A stretch of DNA of 64,000 nucleotides from Zoroaster sp. YZ-2022 (GCA_029582265.1 CM055828.1:18033728-18097727); one strand, 5' to 3'; shown: positions 9,810-21,640, counted from the stretch's first letter. Numbers and translations are program-made. The notes: generated by a model from the sequence alone, not told the origin.

Positions 9810-9880
9810 GGTTGCCACGGTGGTCTAGTGGTTAAGACATCTGATCTGAAATGCAGAGATCGTATGTTCGAATCCCAACC
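9810..9880 (+). tRNA. tRNA-like sequence T2 in U2
   Basis: Identical in its key boxes to the T2 of U1: A-box region GGTCTAGTGGTTAAGAC and B box GTTCGAATCCC, with a weak T stem and an oversized anticodon loop. Confidence 0.35.
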
Positions 9881-10512
9881 AAGTAGAATGTTTATGTATT
9901 TTTGTCCGCAACACCGACAATAATATTACTTTTATTTATTTATTGTTTATTTATTTTTTGATTATTATTTTTTGATTATTGGATGATGATTTTGAGGAGG
10001 AGAGTGACGAATATGATGAGGATAATGAGGATGAGGATGACGTCCAGCGTCACCTACATCATTGGCATCATCATCATCACAAGATGATCACCAACACCAT
10101 CACTTGCCTTGTCCCTTAATGTATTGTCCTTGAGACAAAGACAAAGACTGCGGTTTGCCCGCGTCTGGTCACGGCTCCGTAGATAAACTAAGAGAAAATT
10201 CAGACATGTCTGAATTCCCTTGTAGTATAATATGTGAGCGACATGCCCATTTTATCCATGCGCATATTGTCTGTCTTTGTGATTTTATTTTTTTGTTCAG
10301 TTTATTTTATTTTATTACTACAGTAGTATTATTAAGTTTTCTCTGGAGGGGTGTTTGGTTTTGTTTCCCAAACATGAAATAGCGTCCAAAGGTTGAATTA
10401 AAGAAAATTATTTGGGGAAAAAATTATAATAATGATAAAATATTATTGTAGATTTTACCCTAATGTGTGATAAATTATACTCTTTATACAAAAAGATACA
10501 AACGTTGTAATC

Positions 10513-10578
10513 GTGGGATTCGAACCCACGATCCCCGCGTTTTACAACAAGTCTCTTATCCACTATACCACCGTGGTA
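10513..10578 (-). tRNA. tRNA-like sequence T1 in U3
   Basis: The perfect T arm GTGGG-TTCGAAT-CCCAC and the A-box region are kept. The acceptor stem is degenerate as in the other copies. Confidence 0.35.
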
Positions 10579-10938
10579 TACACCAATTCGGTCCCATTCA
10601 TATGTCGATGGATAATGTAACCACGGTTCACCACTGAACAATAAAGAAGGAGAGTCACTCCTTCCTTTCTTTTTGGTTTCGATGGATCACCGTTGATTTT
10701 TCGTCAAAATAACGGAATGAGGATGAAACCAAATTGAAGAGGCTTGGATGTTGTTTGTGTATCTTAATGTGCTTTTCGCGTTGAACACAAACTCTCTGTT
10801 GGGAACTTTTGGACCAAAGTGGCATGGTGACCCGTGGACGGTGCACCCTACACATATAAGTTCTGATCATCTGTGTTTTGCGCGCAAGCGCATTGCAGCC
10901 ATGCATCGTCCAAGGGTATCGAACTGGGAACGCTTGCA

Positions 10939-11009
10939 GGTTGCCACGGTGGTCTAGTGGTTAAGACATCTGATCTGAAATGCAGAGATCGTATGTTCGA
11001 ATCCCAACC
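10939..11009 (+). tRNA. tRNA-like sequence T2 in U3
   Basis: Same A and B boxes as the other T2 copies; the T and anticodon stems are weak. Confidence 0.35.
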
Positions 11010-11333
11010 AAGTAGAATGTTTATGTATTTTTGTCCGCAACACCGACAATAATATTACTTTTATTTATTTATTGTTTATTTATTTTTTGATTATTATTTG
11101 TTGATTATTGGATGATGATTTTGAGGAGGAGAGTGACGAATATGATGAGGATAATGAGGATGAGGATGACGTCCAGCGTCACCTACATCATTGGCATCAT
11201 CATCATCACGAGATGATCACCAACACCATCACTTGCCTTGTCCCTTAATGTATTGTCCTTGAGACAAAGACAAAGACTGCGGTTTGCCCGTGTCTGGTCA
11301 CGGCTCCGTAGATAAACTAAGAGAAAATTCAGA

Positions 11334-11523
11334 CAATCCCGGCCAAAATAGTTGGGACACGTGACAATAAACATACCCTACGCTGTCCCCGCTCTCCGCT
11401 CTCCGCTCCCCTGCTCCCCCGATCCCCCCACCAATGTTGTTATCTCCAGCCGGAGCACAGACCGCCCAATAAGAGCCAACATTGTCAGGGGCCGGGGGGC
11501 CCAGCGAGATTTGGCCGGGATTG
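11334..11523 (+). mobile_element. 190-bp MITE-like element M2
   Basis: Near-identical to M1, with the same 14-bp inverted ends, but lying between U3 and U4 with no TA on either side. The flanks are TTCAGA on the left and TCTGAATT on the right. Confidence 0.8.
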
Positions 11524-11827
11524 TCTGAATTCCTATAATATAATATGTGAGCGACATGCCCATTTTATCCATGCGCATATTGTCTGTCTTTGTGATTTTA
11601 TTTTTTTTGTTCAGTTTATTTTATTTTATTACTACAGTAGTATTATTAAGTTTTCTCTGGAGGGGTGTTTGGTTTTGTTTCCCAAACATGAAATAGCGTC
11701 CAAAGGTTGAATTAAAGAAAATTATTTGGGGAAAAAATTATAATAATGATAAAATATTATTGTAGATTTTACCTTAATGTGTGATAAATTATACTCTTTA
11801 TACAAAAAGATACAAACGTTGTAATCG

Positions 11828-11894
11828 GGTGGGATTCGAACCCACGATCCCCGCGTTTTACAACAGGTGTCTTATCCACTATACCACCGTGGTA
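11828..11894 (-). tRNA. tRNA-like sequence T1 in U4
   Basis: Perfect T arm and A-box region as in U2; degenerate acceptor stem. Confidence 0.35.
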
Positions 11895-12251
11895 TATACC
11901 AGCTCGGTCCCATTCATATGTCGATGGATAATGTAACCACGGTTCACCACTGAACAATAAAGAAGGAGAGTCACTCCTTCCTTTCTTTTTAGTTTCGATG
12001 GATCACCGTTGGATTTTCGTCAAAATAACGGAATGAGGATGAAACCAAATTGAAGAGGCTTGTATGTTGTTTGTGTATCTTAATGTGCTTTTCGCGTTGA
12101 ACACAAACTCTCTTTTGGGAACTTATGGACCAAAATGGCATGGTGAACCGTGCACGGTGCACCCTACAATAAAGTTCTGATCATCTGTGTTTTGCGCGCA
12201 AGCGCATTGCAGCCATGCATCGTCCAAGGGTATCGAACTGGGAACGCTTGC

Positions 12252-12323
12252 AGGTTGCCACGGTGGTCTAGTGGTTAAGACATCTGATCTGAAATGCAGA
12301 GATCGTATGTTCGAATCCCAACC
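12252..12323 (+). tRNA. tRNA-like sequence T2 in U4
   Basis: Same boxes as the other T2 copies. Confidence 0.35.
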
Positions 12324-12956
12324 AAGTAGAATGTTTATGTATTTTTGTCACGCAACACCGACAATAATATTACTTTTATTTATTTATTGTTTATTTATTT
12401 TTGATTAGTATTGTTTGATTATTGGATGATGATTTTGAGGAGGAGAGTGACGAATATGATGAGGATAATGAGGATGAGGATGACGTCCAGCGTCACCTAC
12501 ATCATTGGCATCATCATCATCACGAGATGATCACCAACACCATCACTTGCCTTGTCCCTTAATGTATTGTCCTTGAGACAAAGACAAAGACTGCGGTTTG
12601 CCCGCGTCTGGTCACGACTCCGTAGATAAACTAAGAGAAAATTCAGACATGTCTGAATTCCCTTGTAGTATAATATGTGAGCGACATGCCCATTTTATCC
12701 ATGCGCTTATTGTCTGTCTTTGTGATTTTATGTTTTCGTTCAGTTTATTTTATTTTATTACTACAGTAGTATTATTAAGTTTTCTCTGGAGGGGTGTTTG
12801 GTTTTGTTTCCCAAACATGAAATAGCGTCCAAAGGTTGAATTAAAGAAAATTATTTGGGGAAAAAATTATAATAATGATAAAATATTATTGTAGATTTTA
12901 CCCTAATGTGTGATAAATTATACTCTTTATACAAAAGATACAAACGTTGCAATCGG

Positions 12957-13023
12957 GTGGGATTCAGAACCCACGATCCCCGCGTTTTACAACAAGTGTC
13001 TTATCCACTATACCACCGTGGTA
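12957..13023 (-). tRNA. tRNA-like sequence T1 in U5 (damaged)
   Basis: T1 framework with one extra base in the T loop, which would break the B box. Confidence 0.3.
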
Positions 13024-13380
13024 TACACCAGTTCGGTCCCATTCATATGTCGATGGATAATGTAACCACGGTTCACCACTGAACAATAAAGAAGGAGAGT
13101 CACTCCCTTCCTTTTCTTTTGGTTTCGATGGATCACCGTTGGATTTTCGTCAAAATAACGGAATGAGGGGATGAAACCAAATTGAAACATTTGTATGTTG
13201 TTTGTGTATCTTAATGTGCTTTTCGCGTTGAACACAAACTCTCTTGGGAACTTATGGACCAAAATGGCATGGTGAACCGTGCACGGTGCACCCTACAATA
13301 AAGTTCTGATCATCTGTGTTTTGCGCGCAAGCGCATTGCAGCCATGCATCGTCAAGGGTATCGAACTGGGAACGCTTGCA

Positions 13381-13450
13381 GGTTGCCACGGTCTCTAGTG
13401 GTTAAGACATCTGATCTGAAATGCAGAGATCGTATGTTCGAATCCCAACC
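13381..13450 (+). tRNA. tRNA-like sequence T2 in U5 (damaged)
   Basis: T2 framework with a short deletion just before the A box; the B box GTTCGAATCCC is intact. Confidence 0.3.
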
Positions 13451-13774
13451 AAGTAGAATGTTTATGTATTTTTGTCCGCAACACCGACAATAATATTACT
13501 TTTATTTATTTATTGTTTATTTATTTTTTGATTATTATTTTTTGATTATTGGATGATGATTTTGAGGAGGAGAGTGACGAATATGATGAGGATAATGAGG
13601 ATGAGGATGACGTCCAGCGTCACCTACATCATTGGCATCATCATCATCACGAGATGATCACCAACACCATCACTTGCCTTGTCCCTTAATGTATTGTCCT
13701 TGAGACAAAGACAAAGACTGCGGTTTGCCCGCGTCTGGTCACGGCTCCGTAGATAAACTAAGAGAAAATTCAGA

Positions 13775-13965
13775 CAATCCCGGCCAAAATAGTTGGGACA
13801 CGTGACAATAAACATACCCTACGCTGTCCCCGCTCTCCGCTCTCCGCTCCCCTGCTCCCCCGATCCCCCCACCAATGTTGTTATCTCCAGCCGGAGCACA
13901 GACCGCCCAATAAGAGCCAACATTGTCAGGGGGCCGGGGGGCCCAGCGAGATTTGGGCGGGATTG
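13775..13965 (+). mobile_element. 190-bp MITE-like element M3
   Basis: Same orientation as M1 and M2. The right end carries one change (TTTGGGCGGGATTG) and is followed by TA (13966-13967), the right-hand target duplicate of the composite block. Confidence 0.8.
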
Positions 13966-14380
13966 TAGAGGCTATACTCAAACTGAGATAAACAACGCAC
14001 CGCACAAAGTGTCATTGGCAAACCGAGCCAAACTGATTCACAAGCTACCAAAAGGTAAACAAAACAAGGAAGTACCACTGGTTTTCTCAACAACCTATAA
14101 TGCGTTCGTTAACCACAAAGATGTGAAACAAGCAGTAAACAAACACCGGCCGCTGATACAACAAAACCCACACCTCTCAGAAGTATTTCCGAAACAACCC
14201 TTTGTTGCATTCAGAAAGGCCCAAACATTCAGGAGAAACTAATCGAGCAAATCTCACAAACACAGATCCAAAAGGATCAACTGAAAACTCAACTCCCACC
14301 CCATACGACTCTGTTTTTCGAAGAACCAGATGAAATCCTTAATGTTCTGCTTTCCTATTACAGGAACAAATCACATAAAA
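13966..14380 (+). pseudogene. Penelope-like ORF, 3' half (family 1, copy L2)
   Basis: Continues the ORF broken at 7754: GYTQTEINNAPHKVSLANRA, then the linker QQNPHLSEVFPKQPFVAFRK. A one-base loss near 14224 shifts the frame compared with L1. It ends at the same place as L1 (sequence ACAGGAACAAATCACATAA). Confidence 0.8.
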
Positions 14381-14493
14381 TCAACGAACTCTCTCACTCA
14401 AACAAAACGGACACATTATAACATTATAAATTCAATGTCTTATCTTAAAAATAAGACAGGAGACCACCAGTTGCTTAATTTGAACCATTACAT

Positions 14494-14537
14494 GCAACTG
14501 ATGATTGCCAAGTGAGGCATGAAAGCTTAGCTATTGC
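14494..14537 (+). ncRNA. Type I hammerhead ribozyme (copy L2)
   Basis: Base-for-base the same motif as at 3923-3966: GCAA/TTGC helix I, CTGATGA at 14498-14504, stem II TGCC/GGCA, GAAA, helix III AGC-TTA-GCT and cleavage dinucleotide TA. Confidence 0.8.
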
Positions 14538-14539
14538 TA

Positions 14540-15445
14540 CTAAAGGATCTGAAAAAATATCCTGTCTCTTCTACACGTTTCCCTATTTTTGACCGATCGG
14601 TCATTATTGGTACCTTCAAACACAAGGTCTACTATTCCCACAAATTTTATTGTCAAATGGACAAACATTGGAAATAGTCAGATACGGATTCACTGTATTT
14701 CATTATGTATAACAAATGCATCTTGAAAAACAAAAACAAAAAGTCAACAAAGATGGAGTGTCACTGAATGGGATTGCACCATCATTCTTTATCACAATAT
14801 GAATGCGAAAAAAAAATAATAATAAAAAATCAAATACCTATAAAAAAATTCCCTAAAGAGGATTTTTGCGGATTTTGGATATGTTGTTCTACTAAGAATT
14901 CTGCTTCGTTTGACACCAAAACCAGCTTTATACCATTTTTTCCTGGTAGCACCTATATTTCATCTTCTACTACCATACTATGAGCTGAAAATGGAATTTA
15001 AAGAACTGTGACCATAACACAATGAACATTTGTGCGATTTAGCTCGTTGCTTCATGGCGCTTTTTTTGTGTAAGATTCTCAAAAGCACGTTTTAGCTACC
15101 AGTATTTATTTTTGCAATTTGTGTTTTGAGCCGCTTGTTTGTCAATGATATCTTCAAGTATTATGCCTACATTTGCTACCAGGCATTATGTTGCTGTATG
15201 TGTGTACTTGTCTACAGCACTAACCAGAAATTATTACTTTTTTCGGGAGGTAATTTAGGTAATTGTATACGTTGTTTTGTTATAAATGTAAAGACAATAT
15301 ACATTTGTGATAAAATGTCTGTAAATGCACACAGGTGCATTCAGATCTTACACACAGGATACAACACCGGATACTACACAAGATAAAATTCTTGTGGGCC
15401 CATCGCGTTTTTTAATGACTGACCAGCGTGCCGTATTGATATACA
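14540..15445 (+). other. 3' tail of unit L2, no gene recognised
   Basis: Collinear with 3970-4880, differing by scattered substitutions and small indels. No recognisable coding sequence. Confidence 0.5.
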
Positions 15446-15454
15446 GGGTCAAGT

Positions 15455-16045
15455 GAAATTTGAGAGGCTGATTTGAGAGGCCATAATTATTTGAGAGGTC
15501 GATTTGAGAGGTCGATTTGAGAGGTCTTATTTGAGATGCCATATTTGAAAGCCACATTTGAAAGGCCGATTTGAGAGGCCATATGTTGAGAGCCATATTT
15601 GAGAGGCCATATGTTGAGGGCCGATTTGAGAGGCCATGTTGAGAGCCATATTTGAGAGGGCGATTTGAGAGGTCATATTTGAGAGGCCATATTTGAGAGG
15701 CCATATTTGAGAGGTAATATTTGAGAGGACATAATTTAAGAGGACATAATTTGAGAGGCCGGTATGAGAGGTCATATTTGAGAGGCCATATTAGAGGCCA
15801 TATTTGAGACGCCGATTAGAGAGTCCATATTTGAAGCCATATATTGAGAGGCCATATTGAGAGTCCGATTTGAGAGGTCATATTGAGAGGCCATGTTTGA
15901 GACCATATTTGAGAGGCCATATTTGAAGGGCCGATTTGAAATATTTGAGACCATATTTGAGTTTGAGAGGCCAATTTGAGAGGTCATATTTGAGAGGCCA
16001 TATTTGAGAAAGGCCGATTTGAGAGGCCATATTTGAGAGGTCATG
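15455..16045 (+). repeat. 13/14-bp minisatellite (copy L2)
   Basis: Same 13/14-bp unit as at 4889-5474, with more one-base losses (GAGAGCC, ATATGTTGAG). The register of variants follows the L1 array, showing they derive from one array rather than arising independently. Confidence 0.95.
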
Positions 16046-16046
16046 T

Positions 16047-17309
16047 GCAAAGGCTGGGTGACTTTATTCAATTGAATCTAACATAATATAATGCTGCACT
16101 AATAAAAGCATTATTTTTATAATCTTAATTGTCTGTAGAAATGTGTAGGCCCTACAAAATTTTGATGACTCTAACTTATAAAAACGTTCAAAGTACATGT
16201 CCCCCCACAGAAATTTCCATTTGTTTTGTGTTAACTTTGTGTTAGTGTAATGTTGATCTAGTACAGATATCATTCCAGAACTTTGCCTACCAATTAGTTA
16301 GAGTATTGTTACCATTAAAGTGTTTTATGTATTAAAAGAAGATAATAGAAAAATAGTTTGTCCGAATGAGTCAGCGGCGTGCCACGCCGCTTATTTTAAG
16401 TAGGTTTGTAAACAAATTTAATTACTCCGTTAATACTTACCCCAAATTTCTCAAATTCCGTAAAGTTCACTGTTGAAGTATACCCAAATAGCATGGTTAA
16501 TTCCCATTAGCCTGCTTTGAATCATGACCCAAAAAATCCTACTGCAAAAGCATGGTCCCATAGGACCGTGCAAATCCTGCACGGTCCCATAGGACCGTGT
16601 ACAAATCTAATCCCATCTGTCAACACAAGGCCATTGACTTCGGCTCTGAGCGGCTTATCAACAGCTACCAGTTACCCACTATGGTGTGCCAGAACATGAT
16701 TCCAGACAGGCTGGAGCCATCAGCCAGAGGATGAGAGATGTTTATTTCTATAACTGCTATGGGTACACATAATAGGGTATATTTTATGTCGATTTGGGGT
16801 AGGGGAAAAGCGTTATCAGAACTAAAATAAACATCAACCTAAAGGGCCCTTACATTTTTTTTGCTTCAAATTGTTGTCTAGACCTCTAGGCATCTGTTAA
16901 AACCATTGGCAGTTGGTAGTGTTCAACGCAACATAAGTTATAGCGCCCCTTCACAGCTACTGACAAATTAAGCGCGATGCAACCGCGGTGTTCGTATAAG
17001 TGTCATGGCGTCTTATTAATGATTTTATATTCGAAATTTAGAAATGTATGAGATTGGTAATTATAAACATCTGCTTGTCAAATTTATGGGGGTGATGGTT
17101 TTTGGGGTTCTTTTAAATATTCTAAAGCTCTTAATTAGTATGATCCAGTTGGTTATAATTACTAAATTGATGTTACGTTAAACTTACAAATAAGAAAAAT
17201 CTCAGAAAATAAATTTTTCAAAAAATTGATTTAAATCAGTGATTTTTTTGAAAAATCATGTGATTTAAATCGCAAATTTCATCAACGTGATTTAAATCAA
17301 GCAACGCTG
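16047..17309. mobile_element. hAT-like element, 3' part (L3)
   Basis: Ends CAAGCAACGCTG at 17309, followed by CTGAGGAC. The AT-rich subterminal palindromes are slightly degraded (GCAAATTTCATCAACG near 17272). Confidence 0.7.
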
Positions 17310-17639
17310 CTGAGGACGCTGGCCCGTGGGCATGGTACCATCCTCAGCCTCTGCCAACACAGGAAAAAGCGGCCAAGAGTAAGTCAGCACTTTCAAAATA
17401 TTTCAATTTCCACCGGTCCTTTTCAGGACCACCACAACTTCTCAAAAGAGAAATTTCATGCCATCTGTCTACCCTATTATCTAATTAATATATTACAAAT
17501 ATAAAAAGTATATATTATTTAGCACATAACTATCTCCCGACTATGGTAAACGGGAAATTCACGAAAGTAGCGAAACGTTCAGAGTCAAAACGAAATTGAA
17601 ATAATTTTCACTTGAACACTCCATATAAAACCAAACATT

Positions 17640-17932
17640 ACCAATTAGTCTACTGACTACACTAGCAGAACAAAGTGAACAATTCATCACAAACCTATTC
17701 AAATCAAAACTATTTCAAAAGGAAAAAACGTGCTCTGGATAAAGGTTTAAACCTCGTTCCAACCTGCTAGACCAACCCGTTTTTATCTTTTGAGTGATTT
17801 AACACTTTTCATAGGAAATTGAGAATTGCATACCTATAAATGCGTAACAAAACTTCCAAAACCCACCCTTTCAAACCACCATCCACTTGGCATCCAAAAA
17901 ACCACACAGTGCAACGCTCGAAAAAAAATTGA
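17640..17932 (+). pseudogene. Penelope-like ORF fragment (family 1, copy L3)
   Basis: N-terminal PLE region only (KGLNL, then the STWHP region), with frame-breaking indels. It stops at the run of N just before the site of the internal deletion seen in L2. Confidence 0.75.
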
Positions 17933-18432
17933 NNNNNNNNNNNNNNNNNNNNNNNNNNNNNNNNNNNNNNNNNNNNNNNNNNNNNNNNNNNNNNNNNNNN
18001 NNNNNNNNNNNNNNNNNNNNNNNNNNNNNNNNNNNNNNNNNNNNNNNNNNNNNNNNNNNNNNNNNNNNNNNNNNNNNNNNNNNNNNNNNNNNNNNNNNNN
18101 NNNNNNNNNNNNNNNNNNNNNNNNNNNNNNNNNNNNNNNNNNNNNNNNNNNNNNNNNNNNNNNNNNNNNNNNNNNNNNNNNNNNNNNNNNNNNNNNNNNN
18201 NNNNNNNNNNNNNNNNNNNNNNNNNNNNNNNNNNNNNNNNNNNNNNNNNNNNNNNNNNNNNNNNNNNNNNNNNNNNNNNNNNNNNNNNNNNNNNNNNNNN
18301 NNNNNNNNNNNNNNNNNNNNNNNNNNNNNNNNNNNNNNNNNNNNNNNNNNNNNNNNNNNNNNNNNNNNNNNNNNNNNNNNNNNNNNNNNNNNNNNNNNNN
18401 NNNNNNNNNNNNNNNNNNNNNNNNNNNNNNNN
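17933..18432. other. Assembly gap, 500 N
   Basis: Exactly 500 N, a scaffolding placeholder. The true distance and the orientation of the flanking contigs are not shown by the sequence. Any reading frame drawn across it is an artefact. Confidence 1.
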
Positions 18433-18770
18433 GACTTTTTTAAAAAAGGCAACCGAAATGCAGCCACTCCTTTTAGTTGGAGACGCCTCGAAAACGGCCG
18501 CTGATCAGAGATACCCCTCATCATTTTGCAGCGCTATAGACCAAGTACAATATGAACGGATTATAATATTACAGCCTCAGTATAAGCGTATGATACAGTG
18601 GTTTAAATCTGCGTCAAAATGTGGGAGGGGGAGGGGGAGTGACATTTTTCGTGTATGTACAACTATATAGACTCGTATTTAAATACAAGGCTGGAATTTC
18701 GTTCCTCCAAAACGGCCATCGAAATGCACCCACACCTAGTACTTTTGCAGCGATGTGAGAGAAAGTTTAT
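18433..18770 (-). repeat. Dispersed repeat F3, inverted copy
   Basis: Reverse-complement match to 22790-23080 and 55975-56260: shared blocks include TATAAGCGTATGATACAGTGG, ATTTAAATAC and CAGCGCTATAGACCAAGTAC. No coding sequence or clear termini. Probably a fragment of a non-autonomous DNA element. Confidence 0.6.
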
Positions 18771-20830
18771 TACTGTGGGTTTGTAAAGCGTACTTATGTT
18801 ATTTTTGTTTAGTTACAAAAAGTCTAATTATACTATTACTATTTTGTACTTATACTATTTTGTATTATACAAGAATGTATGGATTTATCAGTTGGAGGAG
18901 TAGAAGGGGTTTCAGTGTGGGGGAGGTCATGGGTGTTAATCCATACCGTGCCACCTCATAAAAAAACCAAGATCTTCACCCCGCCCCAAAAAACTCGTAA
19001 GAGAAAGTCGCTGATATAATAATAATAATATATGCCTGGCCAATTTCAAAACTGTTTTGTTCATTTTTGTTTAAGAACGTTCAAATTCACGCCGTTTTTA
19101 CTGATCCGATCAAATTAGATTTTTTTTATATTGTTTCGTTCAAATTAATTTTCAAGCAGTCATTATTTCATTCCAGTCATTCACAACTGCGTTTATTTAG
19201 TTCTATTTCGTTTTTCGGCATTCATGAATTCAATTATCTCATCCTGAAATTGGATGTTTCGCATCTTTTCGCGACTGATGCAGTCAAATTAACAATCACT
19301 GATGCGCACAGAATTTTGTAGAAGTGTTTTATGCTCGCTTTCATTTATTGGGCAACCAATTTCATCTTAAGAGTATTCAAATGCGCTCTTTTCAAAATTT
19401 AGTGAGTCTTCCGATGATTGTTTTTGTTGTGAGTTCTGAAAGTCACCAAGGCCGACACAAAAATCTAAAATTGCGCTTTCACTGAACAATTTAATTAAAA
19501 CTGAAAACTGATTATTCATACTTTTCATTTTTATAACAAACATTTGTTGCCCGTGATTTTTTTATTTGATTTTAAAAATTAATCGTAAGTTTGTAAAATT
19601 ACACAATTGCGCGCGCTTTATAATTCGTCACTTTTTTATGTTCTATTGGTAGGTTTGTCAGATTATAACATTTAGCGCATGCATATTCGTCACTCTTTAC
19701 ATGGTATTACTACATGTAATCCTCTACGCTTGTATACGATTTGCCACTCAAACTAATTGTGATGGACATAGTAACCATTTTTTTTGTACGGATAAATCGA
19801 TCTGAAGTCCATATCAAAGGCTGTGATAAAGATCATACTAGGTTCGAAACATAAGGCCACTAACTACTAATTTGCACTTAAATTAATTTATTTATTTATA
19901 CATTCGTATCTTTCTTAATTACAGTTCTGAGTAATCATATGGTTCATTATGATTTGTTAGTAGTGGATGTAGCTAACGTTAAATAGGGTCTATAGGTTAA
20001 TATAGATTGTCACTCGTCATCAAATCACTTGAATAAAATGTCAATTTCAGTGTATTTACCATACCTGTAACAATTTCTGAAACTCATATTGTACTTAAAT
20101 GTTTTGTACATTGTATAGCATGCTACAAGGTGTCTTTCCAGTTTCAATGTATGTTAACGTCATGCATAAAACCCGGTCAATATACTAGTTTTTATAGTAC
20201 GCATTAATAATAATAATAATATGCAATCTATTTGGTTATAACAGATAAGTGCAAAAAGGGTTTGAGTCTTCAAAACTTAACTTTTACGTGACATTTCAAA
20301 TAACAATGGGGCCATTTTGTCTAACGATCCTCATTCGATGGTACCTTGAATAGGGTAGACAGAAGAAAAAGACATAAAAACGCACAACTATTACAGATGG
20401 TTACCAGTGAAGATTGCATATTCATCAGTATGTCAAATCAACACCGTGCTATTTCAATTGTTTCGCCGCAGTGGGGGGGGGGAGGGGGTTCCAGATCTCC
20501 TTAAATATAAAATATTTAGGAATTTTGACATTAAAGGACAACCTTTTAATACCCAGAAATTATCAAAATATCGCTAAAATGGTCGGTTCGCCGGTATGTC
20601 AGTTCTGCGGCTAATTAGAATGTGATTATTCCTACTGATGAGTTGGGTTAAATGACGATAGAATGCTCAACATATGAATTTCAATGTATCTTTTTTGCTG
20701 ATTGAATGATGATGTAAAGGAACATTCATTTTCAAATCAAATTGAATTACTATATTGAAAAACTATAATATTAAAATAAATAAAAAATAACAATAATAAA
20801 TTAAATAGAAAAATAAAAATTTACTCGGTG
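18771..20830. other. Anonymous AT-rich DNA, no gene recognised
   Basis: Short ATA/TAA microsatellites (near 19018 and 20210), a G run near 20471, and open frames of at most about 85 codons without domains. Nothing here supports a gene. Confidence 0.5.
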
Positions 20831-21165
20831 AATACCAGGCATTCAGGAGCTGCGATTTATCGGGATTGATCCCTACCGGCGCTTTAAAGGCATAGGCTTT
20901 AAAGTCGTATAAGGTCCCTTCACCGGCTTCCATTAGGGCACTTCAGTCTGGCGTTCCGGCTCACCGATATATATATCCTTCCCTGCCCCGATTCCAAGCC
21001 AAGAAGGCCTTGCACCTTTAGTGAAGAAACAAGGCATTACCGGTGCCAGTTCCGGCGAAAAGCCAAGTTTCTAAATTGGACGCAGACGGTAATCGAACCC
21101 AGACCCCGGTGGTCTGAGGGAACAATAACAGCGCACTAATCGATCGAGCTATGTGTACATTGGTA
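20830..21165 (-). repeat. tRNA-derived SINE-like element
   Basis: On the minus strand a tRNA-like head spans about 21165-21070, with an A-box-like TAGCTCGATCGATTAGTGCG and a B box GGTTCGATTACC. The part between them (anticodon and variable region) is longer than in a normal tRNA. A GC-richer body follows, with several CCGGC/GCCGG motifs, down to about 20830, where AT-rich DNA begins. It could be a SINE or a tRNA pseudogene beside another repeat. Confidence 0.5.
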
Positions 21166-21247
21166 GTTTTAGACTGTAATTCAAATGCGTTATAGTATAA
21201 AAAGTTATAACAAAATATAAATTCGGTAAAAAGTTTCGTGTTTGTCT

Positions 21248-21318
21248 ACAGGGGGATTCGAACCACAGACATCCGGTTTCAACAGCTGTCACGCTACCAC
21301 ATGAGCTGTCAGTGAGTT
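21248..21318 (-). tRNA. tRNA-like sequence (SINE head or tRNA pseudogene)
   Basis: Minus strand: A-box region AGCTCATGTGGTAGCGTG and B box GGTTCGAATCCCC, with the loop reading TTGAAAC (GAA in the anticodon position). Anticodon stem and acceptor stem pair poorly, so a functional tRNA is unlikely. Confidence 0.35.
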
Positions 21319-21379
21319 AGACGATGACTGCATGACGCAAGACACTATGAATACATTGAACGGTTAACATTGTTAACAA

Positions 21380-21640
21380 CTTCTTGTCAGAGGAGGGCGC
21401 TGTACATATTATATGGAAGCAAGGCAATACTTTATGGATGTATTTCATACAAATTCTCGAAAGACTAATGCTGTCTATAACAAATCTGTTTAATTTAATA
21501 ACGTGGCAATACTGTAGACCCATGGATATAATTCCACATTAAGAAAACATACCACCACACGAGTGCTAATTTCCAATTTTGATTTTGGGGAAAACTTTCG
21601 CTTGATAACATTTATTGGGCCCCTTTATATGAAAATATTG
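21380..21640 (+). repeat. Dispersed repeat F4, copy 1
   Basis: Matches 56262-56480 in the same orientation: shared blocks include AATGCTGTCTATAAC, AATCTGTTTAATTTAATAA and AAGAAAACATACCACCACAC. No coding content or termini recognised. Confidence 0.6.

Larger units (their letters stand above)
9072..10206 (+). repeat. Segment U2 (1.13 kb)
   Basis: Same content and orientation as U1. The U1/U2 boundary is the perfect 20-bp palindrome AATTCAGACATGTCTGAATT centred at 9071/9072, with no M element between. Contains T1 (9379-9446, minus) and T2 (9810-9880, plus). Confidence 0.8.
10207..11333 (+). repeat. Segment U3 (1.13 kb)
   Basis: Third copy, joined to U2 by the same 20-bp palindrome at 10206/10207 and followed by element M2. 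Contains T1 (10513-10578, minus) and T2 (10939-11009, plus), with small indels relative to U1. Confidence 0.8.
11524..12649 (+). repeat. Segment U4 (1.13 kb)
   Basis: Fourth copy, same orientation; it lacks CCTTGTAG near its left end (TCCTATAATATAATATG). Contains T1 (11828-11894, minus) and T2 (12252-12323, plus). Joined to U5 by the 20-bp palindrome at 12649/12650. Confidence 0.8.
12650..13774 (+). repeat. Segment U5 (1.13 kb)
   Basis: Fifth copy, followed by M3. T1 (12957-13023, minus) carries a one-base insertion in its T loop (ATTCAGAAC), and T2 (13381-13450, plus) has a two-base loss in its A-box region (GGTCTCTAGTGG). Both look like decaying copies. Confidence 0.8.
7755..13965 (+). mobile_element. 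TA-flanked composite element: three 190-bp TIR elements and five 1.13 kb segments
   Basis: The block starts CAATCCCGGCC at 7755, ends GGCGGGATTG at 13965 and is flanked by TA on both sides (7753-7754 and 13966-13967). The uninterrupted target in L1 has a single TA (ATCAGCTAGAGGC near 3390), so this is a clean insertion with a TA duplication, as for Tc1/mariner-type elements. Internal order is M-U-U-U-M-U-U-M, where M is a 190-bp inverted-repeat element and U a ~1126-bp segment with two divergent tRNA-like sequences. All M and U copies point the same way. No transposase is present. Confidence 0.8.
5480..16045 (+). repeat. Composite tandem unit L2, with a 6.2 kb insertion
   Basis: Second copy of the unit, collinear with L1 and very similar over 5480-7754 and 13966-16045. 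It is interrupted at a TA in the Penelope ORF by the composite element at 7755-13965. It lacks the left end of the hAT-like element and the 1428-1984 insertion. Confidence 0.85.
16047..17932 (+). repeat. Composite tandem unit L3, cut by an assembly gap
   Basis: Third copy of the unit, collinear with 5480-7380, ending in the N run inside the Penelope ORF. Small deletions are scattered through it. It includes the hAT-like element (16047-17309). Confidence 0.85.

Noticed and set aside
17826..18524. Long frames across the first N gap (and 43181-43846 across the second)
   Set aside because: They consist almost wholly of undetermined residues.
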